A DNA stretch of 64,000 nt from Pseudomonas sp. dw_358 (GCF_018449655.1 NZ_JAAVUX010000019.1:41306-105305); one strand, 5' to 3'. Shown: positions 42,167 to 50,880, numbered from the stretch's first letter. Notes: a model not told the origin generated them from the sequence alone. Translations and numbers: made by a program.

Positions 42167-43402
42167 TCAGGCCGACATCTGCTGCGCCAGGGGGAAGCGC
42201 TGCCCGCACTTTCGCGCGTCGTACTCATAGACCCAGTTGGCTTGAATCCCCACCGCGTTGGGATTGAGCCACTGCCGCCAGCGGTAAGTCATGTCGCGCT
42301 TGAGCTGTGACCAGGCTGACGGCAGGTGGTAGGTGCGGCCGCGCTCGCGGGCTTCGAGCTGAACCCGGCTGGTGCGCTGCACGCGCTCCAGCTCGTAGGC
42401 CTGCAGGGCAAGCGCCAGTTGATGCTTGCCATGAAAGGCCAGCGAGCGCGCCAGCACGTAGCCGTCCTCGATGGCCATGGCTGCGCCTTGGGAGAGGAAC
42501 GGCAACATGGGGTGACCCGCATCGCCGAGCAAGGTGGCGTTGCCCTTGGACCAGGCCTTCATCGGGTCGCGGTCGAACAGACCCCATTTGTAGATGGCGT
42601 CAGGGTCGGCACGTCGGAACAATTCGATCAGGTCCGGGTGCCAGCCCTTGAAGCCGTCGAGCAGCGCCTGCTGCGTGCTCTTGGCATTCCACGACTCTTC
42701 GACCCAGGCGGGGCTTTCGTTGACGGCGACGATGTTGACCATGGCGCCGCCCTTCACGTAGTAAGTCACCACGTGGCCCTTGGGGCCCATCCAGAAATTC
42801 GAATCGGGGCTGACAAACGGCAGCGGGTGCTGATCGACTTTCACCAGCGCGCGCCAGCACATGTGCCCGGTGTAGTGAGCGGCCTCCTCGCCCCAAAGCT
42901 GTTCGCGGATCACCGAACGTACGCCGTCGGCGCCCACAATAAGGTCAGCCTCGAACTCTGAGCCATCGGCAAACAGCGCCACGGCACTGTTTGCCTGTTG
43001 GCGCAGCCCCACACACTGGGCGCCAAAGGTGACCTGGCCGGGCTGGATATCACTGGCCAGTACGGCGTGGAGGTCGGCCCGGTGCACGTGATGGAAGTCG
43101 GCGCCGTACAGCTCGGGGCAGGAAGCCTTGAGCGGTGTGCGGAACAACTCCCGGGCAGTCTTCCAGTTGCGCCCGACCATGGCGTTGGGCAGAAAGCCGA
43201 TCTTGTCCAGTTGTTCGTCAAGGCCGAGGGCGCCAAGGACCTTGACCGCGTTGGGGGTCATCTGCACCCCGGCCCCCACCTCGCCGAACGCGGCGGCTCG
43301 CTCGAACACATGGGCCTCGATGCCCTGTTGTGCGAGGGCCCGGGCCAAGGTCACGCCGCCGATGCCTGCACCGATGATGCCGACTCGCAATGTGCTGTCC
43401 AT
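42167..43402 (-). CDS. FAD-dependent aromatic hydroxylase
   Basis: The 411-aa class A flavoprotein monooxygenase shows GIIGAGIGGVTLARALA, the DG motif (IVGADGVRS) and GDAGHPMLPFLSQGAAMAIED. It resembles salicylate and 3-hydroxybenzoate 6-hydroxylases. It would add a hydroxyl to an aromatic ring using NAD(P)H. ATG 43402 is used: the previous stop overlaps its ribosome region. Likely co-transcribed with the Rieske oxygenase. Confidence 0.87.
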   Translation of the reverse strand: MDSTLRVGIIGAGIGGVTLARALAQQGIEAHVFERAAAFGEVGAGVQMTPNAVKVLGALGLDEQLDKIGFLPNAMVGRNWKTARELFRTPLKASCPELYGADFHHVHRADLHAVLASDIQPGQVTFGAQCVGLRQQANSAVALFADGSEFEADLIVGADGVRSVIREQLWGEEAAHYTGHMCWRALVKVDQHPLPFVSPDSNFWMGPKGHVVTYYVKGGAMVNIVAVNESPAWVEESWNAKSTQQALLDGFKGWHPDLIELFRRADPDAIYKWGLFDRDPMKAWSKGNATLLGDAGHPMLPFLSQGAAMAIEDGYVLARSLAFHGKHQLALALQAYELERVQRTSRVQLEARERGRTYHLPSAWSQLKRDMTYRWRQWLNPNAVGIQANWVYEYDARKCGQRFPLAQQMSA

Positions 43403-43403
43403 C

Positions 43404-44468
43404 CTAGATAACCCCATAGCGGATGCCCTTGTTGCGCAGCCAGCTGCGATAGCGCTGGCCCATCAGGTCGGTACGGTGATGCAACTCATAACGCAGGTCG
43501 GCAGGAATACGCTGCGGCCGCTGGCTCTCGACGATGCCGCGGTCCTGGCCGTACACCACGTCGGCGCGCGAGCTCACCAGCGCAGGATCCGGCCGCGGGC
43601 TGACGTTCATCGCCGCGCAGATGCGCACGATGCAGTTCACCGCGTCCACCGGCTGCACGGTAAACAAAGTGGTGAAGGTGTCGGAGTGGTCGTTGACCAC
43701 CTGGCCTTGGGCGTCGGCGTCCTGAGTGCGCTTGGAGAAGTAGCCCACCAGCGGCCGGAACGTGTGGTAGGTGTAAAACGCCACCAGCGGCATGCCGCGC
43801 GCATCGCCCCAAGGCTGGAAGACCCGCACTTCCGAGGAGCGCAGCCCGGTGTCCACCTCCTCCACCGTGTAGGGCTCCAACCGGTCGGGCTTGTCCATTA
43901 CGCCATTGAGGCCGGCGTGGACGAAGGGAAAGTGCGAGGCATCGATGAAGTTTTCCACCGCCCGAAAGCCGTTGGCGGCATAGACATAGGGGCCGCTGTG
44001 GACCTTCATGAAGGCCTCGTCTACCCACTCCGGGAACACCGGGATGTCGGTTTCCGGTTGCCCCAGGCATGTCCAGACGAATCCATAGCGCTCAACCGCC
44101 CCGTAGGGAAAGGCCTTGGCTTTTTTCATCGGCGGTTCATCGGGGGCGGCCGGCATCAGGGTGCAGGCGCCACTGCTGTCGTAGTTCCAGCCATGATAGG
44201 GACACACCACCGCGTCATTGCTGATCCAGCCCTTGGACAGACGTGCGCCGCGATGGATGCACAGGTCTTCCCAGACATGCACTTGTCCATCGGCGCTGCG
44301 CCAGACGATCAGTTCGCGCTCCAGCAGTCGCACCGGGTAGACGGTGCCGGCGACGAAGTCGGTGCTGTAGCCCACGACATGCCAGTCGTTGAGCAGGACA
44401 GGGTCCTGGCAGCCGTCCTCGGCGGTGACGGGTTGATGAGAAGACACAGCGATCAGGTTCATCTCCAC
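43404..44468 (-). CDS. Rieske non-heme iron oxygenase
   Basis: The 354-aa oxygenase alpha subunit has a Rieske site CIHRGARLS...CPYHGW (about 68-90) and the mononuclear iron site NFIDASHFPFVH. The C-terminal IVESQRPQRIPAD...YRSWLR fits the demethylase-like branch that includes vanillate and methylxanthine demethylases. No reductase or ferredoxin is nearby, so its electron donor is encoded elsewhere. A shared ATTAATT-N9-TTTAATT site precedes it. Confidence 0.9.
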   Translation of the reverse strand: MEMNLIAVSSHQPVTAEDGCQDPVLLNDWHVVGYSTDFVAGTVYPVRLLERELIVWRSADGQVHVWEDLCIHRGARLSKGWISNDAVVCPYHGWNYDSSGACTLMPAAPDEPPMKKAKAFPYGAVERYGFVWTCLGQPETDIPVFPEWVDEAFMKVHSGPYVYAANGFRAVENFIDASHFPFVHAGLNGVMDKPDRLEPYTVEEVDTGLRSSEVRVFQPWGDARGMPLVAFYTYHTFRPLVGYFSKRTQDADAQGQVVNDHSDTFTTLFTVQPVDAVNCIVRICAAMNVSPRPDPALVSSRADVVYGQDRGIVESQRPQRIPADLRYELHHRTDLMGQRYRSWLRNKGIRYGVI

Positions 44469-44492
44469 TCCTCGGCTCCCTCGGGAACCACA

Positions 44493-44515
44493 ATTAATTA
44501 ATCAACCTTTTAATT
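44493..44515 (-). promoter_or_regulatory. predicted TetR operator B
   Basis: ATTAATT (44493-44499), nine bases, TTTAATT (44509-44515), 25 bases before the Rieske gene. The same motif with equal spacing precedes the TetR gene (45407-45429). Predicted operator of that TetR, not demonstrated. Confidence 0.6.
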
Positions 44516-44614
44516 ATTGCAAAGCAGGAGGTATGCCACATTTGCCGTGGCAGTAGAGAGCGCTGATTATCAATGGGTTGGCCGTGCCGGCCTACTGTCA
44601 CGGGCGTCGGCGGC

Positions 44615-44649
44615 GCACCAGTTTGGTGAAAGCCTGGCCAAACTGGTGC
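44615..44649 (-). terminator. hairpin after the TetR gene
   Basis: A perfect 12-bp stem (44615-44626 with 44638-44649), loop 11, right after the TetR stop on the minus strand. No T-run, so termination is uncertain. Confidence 0.5.
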
Positions 44650-44663
44650 TCGCAAGTGCGGCT

Positions 44664-45365
44664 CTAGGCGGACAGGCCACCGACGACGAAACGGGTGACC
44701 TGGTCGATCAGCGATTGCCAGTCACCGGGGTCGTATTGCCCGGCAGGCATGCGCTCTTCCATGCGGTGGGTGTCGGAAAACGCGTAGAGGTAGGTCCCCA
44801 CCATCAAGGTGATGCGCCAGTTGGCATCCAGGTCGCTCAGGCCCGGCACGGCGGCTTTGAGGGCATCCACGTAGCGCTGGGTGGAAGTGCCGTAAGCCTT
44901 GTCTCGCAGCACATAGGAAATGTTCGGCGGCTCGGTGTGCAGGCGCGCCTGCAAACGCAGGAAGTGTCGGCCCTGCACGGTGGCGCGCAGCACCACAGTG
45001 GGCAACAGAAAGGCTTCGACGATCTGCTGCACGCTGGGAGTGCCGGCATCTTGCAAAGTTTGCAGGTTCTTCAGGCGCTCGTCGGAAATCGCGCTGCCTC
45101 GACGCAGAAACACCTCTTCGAACAAACCATACTTGGAGCCGAAGTAATAGCTGATCAACGCCTGGGTGACCCTGGCCTGCTGCGACACCTCACGCAGGGT
45201 GGTGCCGGCATAGCCCAGGTTGGCGAACATCTCTTCGGCACCGTCGAGGATGTCGTCGCGCACGTTGCTGGCCCCCTCCGGGCGGCCGGGGCCTTTGCGC
45301 TTGGCCGTGGGTTTGTCTACGTCAGGCGCCGTGCTGCCACGGCGTCCGGTCACTGTTTGCGTCAC
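44664..45365 (-). CDS. TetR-family regulator of the Rieske/ABC cluster
   Basis: A 233-aa regulator with an N-terminal disordered basic stretch, then the TetR helix-turn-helix (TTLREVSQQARVTQALISYYFGSKYGLFEEVF, about 55-85) and a helical ligand domain. GTG 45365 is the start. A motif shared by its own and the Rieske gene's promoters points to these as targets. Confidence 0.85.
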   Translation of the reverse strand: MTQTVTGRRGSTAPDVDKPTAKRKGPGRPEGASNVRDDILDGAEEMFANLGYAGTTLREVSQQARVTQALISYYFGSKYGLFEEVFLRRGSAISDERLKNLQTLQDAGTPSVQQIVEAFLLPTVVLRATVQGRHFLRLQARLHTEPPNISYVLRDKAYGTSTQRYVDALKAAVPGLSDLDANWRITLMVGTYLYAFSDTHRMEERMPAGQYDPGDWQSLIDQVTRFVVGGLSA

Positions 45366-45406
45366 TGTCGGTATACCTTGATGGCCAGGGCGGTGGGTGC
45401 GGGTAA

Positions 45407-45429
45407 ATTAATTGAATGTGCGTTTAATT
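45407..45429 (-). promoter_or_regulatory. predicted TetR operator A
   Basis: ATTAATT (45407-45413), nine bases, TTTAATT (45423-45429), 42 bases upstream of the TetR GTG; identical layout to site 44493-44515. Suggests autoregulation. Confidence 0.6.
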
Positions 45430-45446
45430 TCCAGGGTATTCACACC

Positions 45447-45476
45447 CTGCAGGACCAAGCAAGCTCGGTCCTGCAG
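45447..45476. repeat. inverted repeat between TetR and GntR genes
   Basis: CTGCAGGACC (45447-45456) and GGTCCTGCAG (45467-45476), perfect, 10 bases apart. It stands upstream of the GntR promoter and may be its operator. Confidence 0.55.
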
Positions 45477-45507
45477 ATCAGAGGGCGTATACACCCGTAA
45501 AAAACAC

Positions 45508-45537
45508 TTGCCAGTCCACCCTTGCCAAGCCTATAAA
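45508..45537 (+). promoter_or_regulatory. promoter of the GntR gene, leaderless
   Basis: TTGCCA (45508-45513) and TATAAA (45532-45537), 18-bp spacer. Transcription should start near 45544, the A of the ATG. No ribosome site exists, so the message is probably leaderless. Confidence 0.55.
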
Positions 45538-45543
45538 TTGTAC

Positions 45544-46257
45544 ATGACTAGACAGGTTCGATTCGACAAGAAAACCCAAGTGATCAATGAGCTCGTCCGC
45601 CGCATCAAGACGGGCCAGATGAACACCGGAGAGCTGTTGCCAGGGGAAAATATCCTCGCTCAGGAGTTCAACGTCAGCCGCGGCACCTTGCGTGAAGCGC
45701 TGCTGGAACTCAAACGGCGCAATTTCATTGCGACGCAGACGGGCGTGGGATCCATCGTCACCTACGACGGCATCTCCCTGGACCAGCGTGCCGGTTGGGC
45801 CCAGGCCCTGGCCGACACCGGGGCCAGCGTGCACACGCAGATCCTGCGCCTGGCGCCGGTGGAGCGCGCCGACCTGGCCCCGCGCTTGGGCACTGCCGAC
45901 TTCATCGCCCTGGACCGCCGTCGCGTCGCTGCCGACGGTCGCGTGGTGTCGTTGGAACGGGCGCTGATTCCGACAGTGGATGGCCTGGAACGGCTGCCGC
46001 AAGACGGCCTCATCGACGACTCGCTGACCGTGACCCTCGCGGCCCACGGCTTCGTCGGCGACAAGGGCGACCAGTGGATCGGCGCCGAGCCGCTGAGCGC
46101 CGAAGACGCCGAGCTGATGTCCCACCCGGTGGGCAGCGTGTTTCTCAAGGCGGTACGGACCACCTTCGACCGCCGCGAACGCTTCATGGAGCACGTGGAA
46201 AGTTTGCTGGACCCCGTGCATTTTCGTCTGCACCTTGCCTTTGGATCTTCTACATGA
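45544..46257 (+). CDS. GntR/HutC-type regulator
   Basis: A 237-aa regulator. The N-terminal winged helix (LLPGENILAQEFNVSRGTLREALLEL) is followed by a UTRA ligand-binding domain. First gene of a set with ADP-ribosylglycohydrolase, NCS1 permease and PfkB kinase, like E. coli yegW of the yegTUVW group. It overlaps the glycohydrolase by ATGA. ATG 45544 has no ribosome site and coincides with the predicted transcription start. Confidence 0.88.
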   Translation: MTRQVRFDKKTQVINELVRRIKTGQMNTGELLPGENILAQEFNVSRGTLREALLELKRRNFIATQTGVGSIVTYDGISLDQRAGWAQALADTGASVHTQILRLAPVERADLAPRLGTADFIALDRRRVAADGRVVSLERALIPTVDGLERLPQDGLIDDSLTVTLAAHGFVGDKGDQWIGAEPLSAEDAELMSHPVGSVFLKAVRTTFDRRERFMEHVESLLDPVHFRLHLAFGSST

Positions 46258-47264
46258 CCGTTTCTGATCAAGATCGAGCCCTGGGCGCCTTCTACGGCCT
46301 GGCCTTGGGCGACGCCCTGGGCATGCCGACGCAATCGCTGAGCGGCGAGCAGATTCGCCAGCGCTTCGGCCGCATCAGCGGCTTCGTCGATGCCGGACCT
46401 GACCAGCCCATCGCACCGAACATGCCGGCCGGTTCCATCACCGACGACACCGAACAAGCCATTCTGGTAGCCGAACTGCTGGTAGCCGGCCATGGACACA
46501 TCAAACCCTCGGAGCTGGCGCACAGCCTGATCGAATGGGAAGCGTCGATGCAGGCCAAGGGCTCCCAGGACCTGCTGGGCCCTTCCACCAAGCGCGCCAT
46601 CACGATGATCCTCGCCGGCCACAGCCCCGAAGAGGCCGGTCGTTTCGGCACCACCAACGGCGCGGCCATGCGCATCACCCCGGTAGGGATCGCCGCCGAT
46701 GTGCGCAACGAGCAACGCTTCCTGGAGCAGGTGGTGCAGGCCTGCCAGGTGACTCACAACACCCATCTCGGTATTTCCAGCGCCGCTGCGGTGGCCGCGG
46801 TGGTCTCGGCGGGTATCAATGGCGCCAGCCTCGCCGAGGCCCTGGAGACGGGCGCGCGCCTGGCCGTGGTGGCGGAACGACACGGTCACTGGATTGCCGG
46901 GGGCCGCATCGGCCCGCGCATTCAATGGGCCAAGGCGCTGTGCAGCGATTGCAGCGATGCACAACTGGTGGAACGCATCTGCGACGTGATCGGCACCTCG
47001 GTGGCGTCCCAGGAATCGGTGGTGGCCGCCTTTACCTTGGCCCACCACGTGGCCACGGCGGCGTCCAGCAGTTACGACGCGGTGTGCATGGCCGCCAGCC
47101 TGGGCGGTGACACCGACACCATTGCCGCCATTCTGGGCGCCATGCTCGGGGCCTGCGGCGGCCTGCACGTCTGGCCCGAGGCGCAGGTCGAACAACTTGA
47201 CCGGGTCAACCGCATCGACTTGCGCCCCCTGGTCGAGCAGCTGCTGCTATTGCGTGCTGGCTGA
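46254..47264 (+). CDS. ADP-ribosylglycohydrolase family protein (YegU-like)
   Basis: A 336-aa ARH-fold enzyme with the two-metal site: GDALGMPTQ near the N-terminus, SITDDTEQAIL, and GGDTDTIAAILGAMLGA near the C-terminus. In this context it probably cleaves an N-glycosidic bond of a nucleoside-like substrate. ATGA overlap with the GntR gene. Confidence 0.9.
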   Translation: MTVSDQDRALGAFYGLALGDALGMPTQSLSGEQIRQRFGRISGFVDAGPDQPIAPNMPAGSITDDTEQAILVAELLVAGHGHIKPSELAHSLIEWEASMQAKGSQDLLGPSTKRAITMILAGHSPEEAGRFGTTNGAAMRITPVGIAADVRNEQRFLEQVVQACQVTHNTHLGISSAAAVAAVVSAGINGASLAEALETGARLAVVAERHGHWIAGGRIGPRIQWAKALCSDCSDAQLVERICDVIGTSVASQESVVAAFTLAHHVATAASSSYDAVCMAASLGGDTDTIAAILGAMLGACGGLHVWPEAQVEQLDRVNRIDLRPLVEQLLLLRAG

Positions 47265-47322
47265 CAACCTGCCCGGCCGCCCATCAGAACAAGACAACCG
47301 TTGCCCTCCCGGGAGTGGCGAC

Positions 47323-47350
47323 AGGGCCTTTCCATGGCTGGAAAGGCCCT
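47323..47350 (+). repeat. hairpin between glycohydrolase and permease genes
   Basis: AGGGCCTTTCCA (47323-47334) and TGGAAAGGCCCT (47339-47350), a perfect 12-bp stem with a TGGC loop, no T-run. May stabilise or attenuate the transcript in the 156-base gap. Confidence 0.55.
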
Positions 47351-47420
47351 ACTGACATGGATTTCGTTGGCAAGTCCGCACTGCCCAAAATCAGAATAAA
47401 CGGCATCAGGAGCAACGTTC

Positions 47421-48902
47421 ATGGCCTCATCCAATACTTCATCGGGTAACCCGCAAGGCGCCGGCCAGCTGGAAACCCGGGGCATCGAGCCGGTCCCGGA
47501 AAGCGAATGCAACGGGCATCCGTTGCAGCTGTTCTGGGTCTGGTTCGCCGCCAACATCAGCATCCTCGGCCTGCCGTTGGGTGCCACCCTGGTGGCCTTC
47601 CGCGGGCTGTCTATCTGGCAGGCAGTCATCGTTGCCATCCTCGGCGCTGCCGGCTCCTTCGCGGTGGTGGGGGTCATCTCCATTGCCGGGCGGCGCGGCC
47701 ATGCACCGAGCCTCACGCTTTCGCGCGCGATCTTCGGTGTGCGCGGCAATATCGGCCCGACGCTGGTGTCGTTGATGTCACGGCTGGGCTGGGAAACGGT
47801 CAACACCACCACCGCCGCCTTCGTGCTGCTGTCGCTGTGCGCGATCTTGTTCGGCACGCCGGTGGAAGCCAAAAGCGCACCGGCCCTGACCTTGGTATTC
47901 ATCGCTATTTTCGTGCTATTGACCCTGTGCGTTTCTGGCCTGGGCCATGCGACCCTGCTGGTCATCCAGAAGTGGTCGACCTACGTCTTCGGCGCGCTGA
48001 ACGTGATCGTCGGCGGCTTCCTGATTGCTCATATCGACTGGACAGCCGTCTGGAACGCCACCCCGGCGCCCATGAGCGCGATGATCATCGGCGTCGGCAC
48101 CATGGCCGCCGGCACCGGCATCGGCTGGGCCAACGCCGGGGCAGACATGTCCCGCTACCAGCACGCCGGCGTCAAGGCGACCCGTCTGGTGGCCTCGGCG
48201 GCCTTCGGGGCTGGTATCCCGCTGGTGTTGCTGATCGTGCTGGGCGGCCTGTTGTCGGTGGGCAATGACCATCTGGCTTCGGCCACCGACCCCATCGTGG
48301 CCATTCGCGAAATGCTGCCCACCTGGATGGCGGTGCCCTACCTGATCACCGCCTTCGGCGGCCTGCTGCTGTCCAACAACCTCTCGGTATACTCGGCCGG
48401 CCTGACCACCCTGACCCTGGGCTTGAAGATCAAGCGCGTGCATGCAGTGATCGTCGACATCGTGGCGATCTTCGCCGGGTCGATCTACTTCATGCTGATC
48501 GCCGACAGCTTCTACGGCCCCTTCATCACCTTCATTTCACTGCTGGCCGTGCCCATCACCGCCTGGGTGGGCATCTTCATCGTCGACATGCTGCACCGAC
48601 ACTTTTATTCGCCCAAGGACCTGATGGACCTGTCACCGCGCAGCGCTTATTGGTACGTGGGCGGCATCGAGTGGCGAGCGCTGGGTGCCTGGGCGCTGGC
48701 GATTGTGCTGGGTTTCAGTTTCACTACCGTGTCGACCACCCCTGAACATGTGCTGTTCAAAGGCTTTCTCTCCGACTCCTGGTTTGGCCATAACGGCCTG
48801 GGCTGGATCGTGACCTTCATCGTTGCCGGCGGCTTGTATGCGCTGCTCGGCGGCGCCCGTGACCGCCGCGCCAGCCCCCGTGAGGCCGCCCATGCCCGCT
48901 AG
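47421..48902 (+). CDS. NCS1 permease (cytosine/purine/nucleoside type)
   Basis: A 493-aa membrane carrier with 12 spans of the NCS1 family (ANISILGLPLGATLVAFRGLS; NTTTAAFVLLSLCA). Members import cytosine, allantoin, hydantoins or nucleosides. The neighbouring glycohydrolase and kinase argue for a nucleoside-like cargo. It replaces the YegT-type carrier of E. coli. Its end overlaps the kinase gene by 11 bases. Confidence 0.9.
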   Translation: MASSNTSSGNPQGAGQLETRGIEPVPESECNGHPLQLFWVWFAANISILGLPLGATLVAFRGLSIWQAVIVAILGAAGSFAVVGVISIAGRRGHAPSLTLSRAIFGVRGNIGPTLVSLMSRLGWETVNTTTAAFVLLSLCAILFGTPVEAKSAPALTLVFIAIFVLLTLCVSGLGHATLLVIQKWSTYVFGALNVIVGGFLIAHIDWTAVWNATPAPMSAMIIGVGTMAAGTGIGWANAGADMSRYQHAGVKATRLVASAAFGAGIPLVLLIVLGGLLSVGNDHLASATDPIVAIREMLPTWMAVPYLITAFGGLLLSNNLSVYSAGLTTLTLGLKIKRVHAVIVDIVAIFAGSIYFMLIADSFYGPFITFISLLAVPITAWVGIFIVDMLHRHFYSPKDLMDLSPRSAYWYVGGIEWRALGAWALAIVLGFSFTTVSTTPEHVLFKGFLSDSWFGHNGLGWIVTFIVAGGLYALLGGARDRRASPREAAHAR

Positions 48903-49827
48903 ACTGCTCTACACCGGCCAGGTGGTGGTCGACCTGGTCATGGCGCTGGATGCCCTGCCCCGTTCCGGCGGCGATGTGCTGGCAAGCATGGCCCGGTTTG
49001 AAACCGGCGGCGGCTTCAACGTCATGGCTGCCGCCAAACGCAATGGCCTGTCCACGGTGTATCTGGGTCGCCATGGCCGTGGCCAGTTCGGCGACCTGGC
49101 TCGCGCCGCGATGCAGGGCGAAGGCATCGACATGGCCACGACCCTGTGCGAAACACAGGACACCGGCTTGTCAGTGGCGCTGGTGGAGCCGTCTGCCGAG
49201 CGTTCGTTCATTTCCTATGTGGGCGCCGAGGGGGGCATATCGGCCGTCGATCTGGACGGGGTTTGCGTCAGCACCGAGGACTATGTGTTTGTCAGCGGCT
49301 ACAGCCTGTTGCATCCCGGCAAGGTCGCGGCGCTGCTGGCCTGGCTGGCGCGCCTGCCGGCCGCCACCGCCGTCGCCTTCGATCCAGGGCCGCTGGTGAG
49401 TTCGCCGGACAGCGCCGAGATGCAGGCCGTGTTGCCACGGATCAACCTGTGGACCAGCAACCACGAAGAAGCCCTGCGCTTCACCGGCAGCACGGATATC
49501 GCCGATGGCCTGGTCAAACTGGCAGCGATGCTCAACCCCCAGGCGTTGATCGTGGTGCGTGACGGGCCGCGCGGCTGCTGGCTGGTGGAACGCGGCGAGA
49601 CCCGGCATGTGCCTGGTTTTCCAGTGACGCCCGTAGACACCAACGGCGCAGGCGACGCCCACGCCGGGGTATTGCTGGCCAACCTGGCAGCCGGATGCGA
49701 CAGCGAGCAGGCCGCCCGCCGGGCCAATGCCGCCGCCGCCATCGCCGTGACGCGCTGGGGGCCGGCGACAGCGCCCGGCAGCGCCGAGGTCGATGCCCTG
49801 ATCCGGTTGATGCGTAGCGCTGATTAA
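48892..49827 (+). CDS. PfkB-family carbohydrate kinase (YegV-like)
   Basis: A 311-aa kinase with GGGFNVMAAAKRNGL near the N-terminus, and DTNGAGDAHAGVLLANL with the catalytic Asp and anion hole. It would phosphorylate the sugar freed by the glycohydrolase. ATG 48892 lies inside the permease end, indicating coupling. Confidence 0.9.
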   Translation: MPARLLYTGQVVVDLVMALDALPRSGGDVLASMARFETGGGFNVMAAAKRNGLSTVYLGRHGRGQFGDLARAAMQGEGIDMATTLCETQDTGLSVALVEPSAERSFISYVGAEGGISAVDLDGVCVSTEDYVFVSGYSLLHPGKVAALLAWLARLPAATAVAFDPGPLVSSPDSAEMQAVLPRINLWTSNHEEALRFTGSTDIADGLVKLAAMLNPQALIVVRDGPRGCWLVERGETRHVPGFPVTPVDTNGAGDAHAGVLLANLAAGCDSEQAARRANAAAAIAVTRWGPATAPGSAEVDALIRLMRSAD

Positions 49828-49918
49828 ACCAAGCTTCACTTTGTACCGGCGCAGGGCTGGGTCATGCTGGGCGAGCCAGAGTCCAGCCCTTCAGCCAGCC
49901 CCTCAAGGTATATATCCC

Positions 49919-50452
49919 GTGCCAGTCACCCCTTTCTCGCGACGCCTCGCCTGCACTTTGTTACTGTCCATGCCTCTGATGCCTTTGATGGCCAGTGCCG
50001 CTACGGCGGACCCGGTTGCCCAGCACTTGAAAAGCGAAGAACAGCAGGTCGGCGTTGCGGCCTTCACCGCGCCCACCTACAAGCCCGGCACCGTCCACCA
50101 CGTGGTCTTGATGCGCTTTCGCGACGGCGTCAACGCGGCCCAGCAGCAAAAAACCATCGACCAGTTCCTGGCCTTGCAAAAGCAGGCCATGCGCGACGGC
50201 AAGCCTTATATCGAGTCCATCGAGACCGGCCCGCAGACCAGCGGCGAAGGCGCCAGCCATGGCTTGCAGCAGGCCTTTATCGTGACTTTCGCCTCCGAAG
50301 GCGACCGCAACTACTTCATCGGCACGCCCATTGTCACCGACGCCCAACACTACGACCCGGCCCATGAAGCGTTCAAGAAAGTATTCCTGCCGGTGTTGGT
50401 CAAAAGCAGCTTCACCAGCTTTGATTTCCCGGTGACCGCGACGACCAAGTAG
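49919..50452 (+). CDS. exported Dabb-domain protein
   Basis: GTG 49919 gives a clear signal peptide (LACTLLLSMPLMPLMASAATA). The mature part is a ferredoxin-like Dabb domain (VHHVVLMRFRDGVNAAQQQKTID; HYDPAHEAFKKVFLPVL), of the stress-responsive A/B barrel family. The function of exported Dabb proteins is unclear. Confidence 0.75.
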   Translation: MPVTPFSRRLACTLLLSMPLMPLMASAATADPVAQHLKSEEQQVGVAAFTAPTYKPGTVHHVVLMRFRDGVNAAQQQKTIDQFLALQKQAMRDGKPYIESIETGPQTSGEGASHGLQQAFIVTFASEGDRNYFIGTPIVTDAQHYDPAHEAFKKVFLPVLVKSSFTSFDFPVTATTK

Positions 50453-50528
50453 CCAAAAGCCAGTACCCTTCCAAGGGCAAAACTGCAAGAATATCCGTCC
50501 TTGATCCCGTAGTAGCGGACCTCTTTGC

Positions 50529-50630
50529 ATGAACCTGTATACCTGCGTATTGCCAGCCTGCGGGCTGGCGCAGTGGCTGTGCCCGGCCGCGTGTTGCTGC
50601 CGCCCTCCCCTCGAGGAGTGCCGGCGGTGA
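50529..50630 (+). CDS. possible 33-aa Cys-rich peptide
   Basis: A short frame with eight Cys (CVLPACG, CPAACCCR) ending in a GTGA overlap with the next small gene. No ribosome site seen. It may be an upstream coupling frame or chance. Confidence 0.25.
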   Translation: MNLYTCVLPACGLAQWLCPAACCCRPPLEECRR

Positions 50631-50776
50631 AAAAATCGATCTTGAGCGACGCGCGCCTTTGGCGTCTGAAACGCACCTTCACGCGCTTGACCCTGGTGCT
50701 GATCGTGGTGGCCATCGCCATCTGGTTCGGTTGGCTGGTGGCCGATACCCTGTATGACCTGACCAGCCAGGAGTAG
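50627..50776 (+). CDS. 49-aa single-span membrane protein
   Basis: GTG 50627 with GAGGAG 9 bases upstream. A basic N-terminus (RLWRLKRTFTR) is followed by a transmembrane helix (LTLVLIVVAIAIWFGWLVA). Function unknown. Confidence 0.55.
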   Translation: MKKSILSDARLWRLKRTFTRLTLVLIVVAIAIWFGWLVADTLYDLTSQE

Positions 50777-50880
50777 CGCTCACAAGCGATCCCGAGCGAG
50801 ACTTGCCATGCGTGAAGTGCCCTGCGACACCTCGACAGGTTGTCGTATGATGCCCGGGCACTTTTTGCCACAGGATCCCC

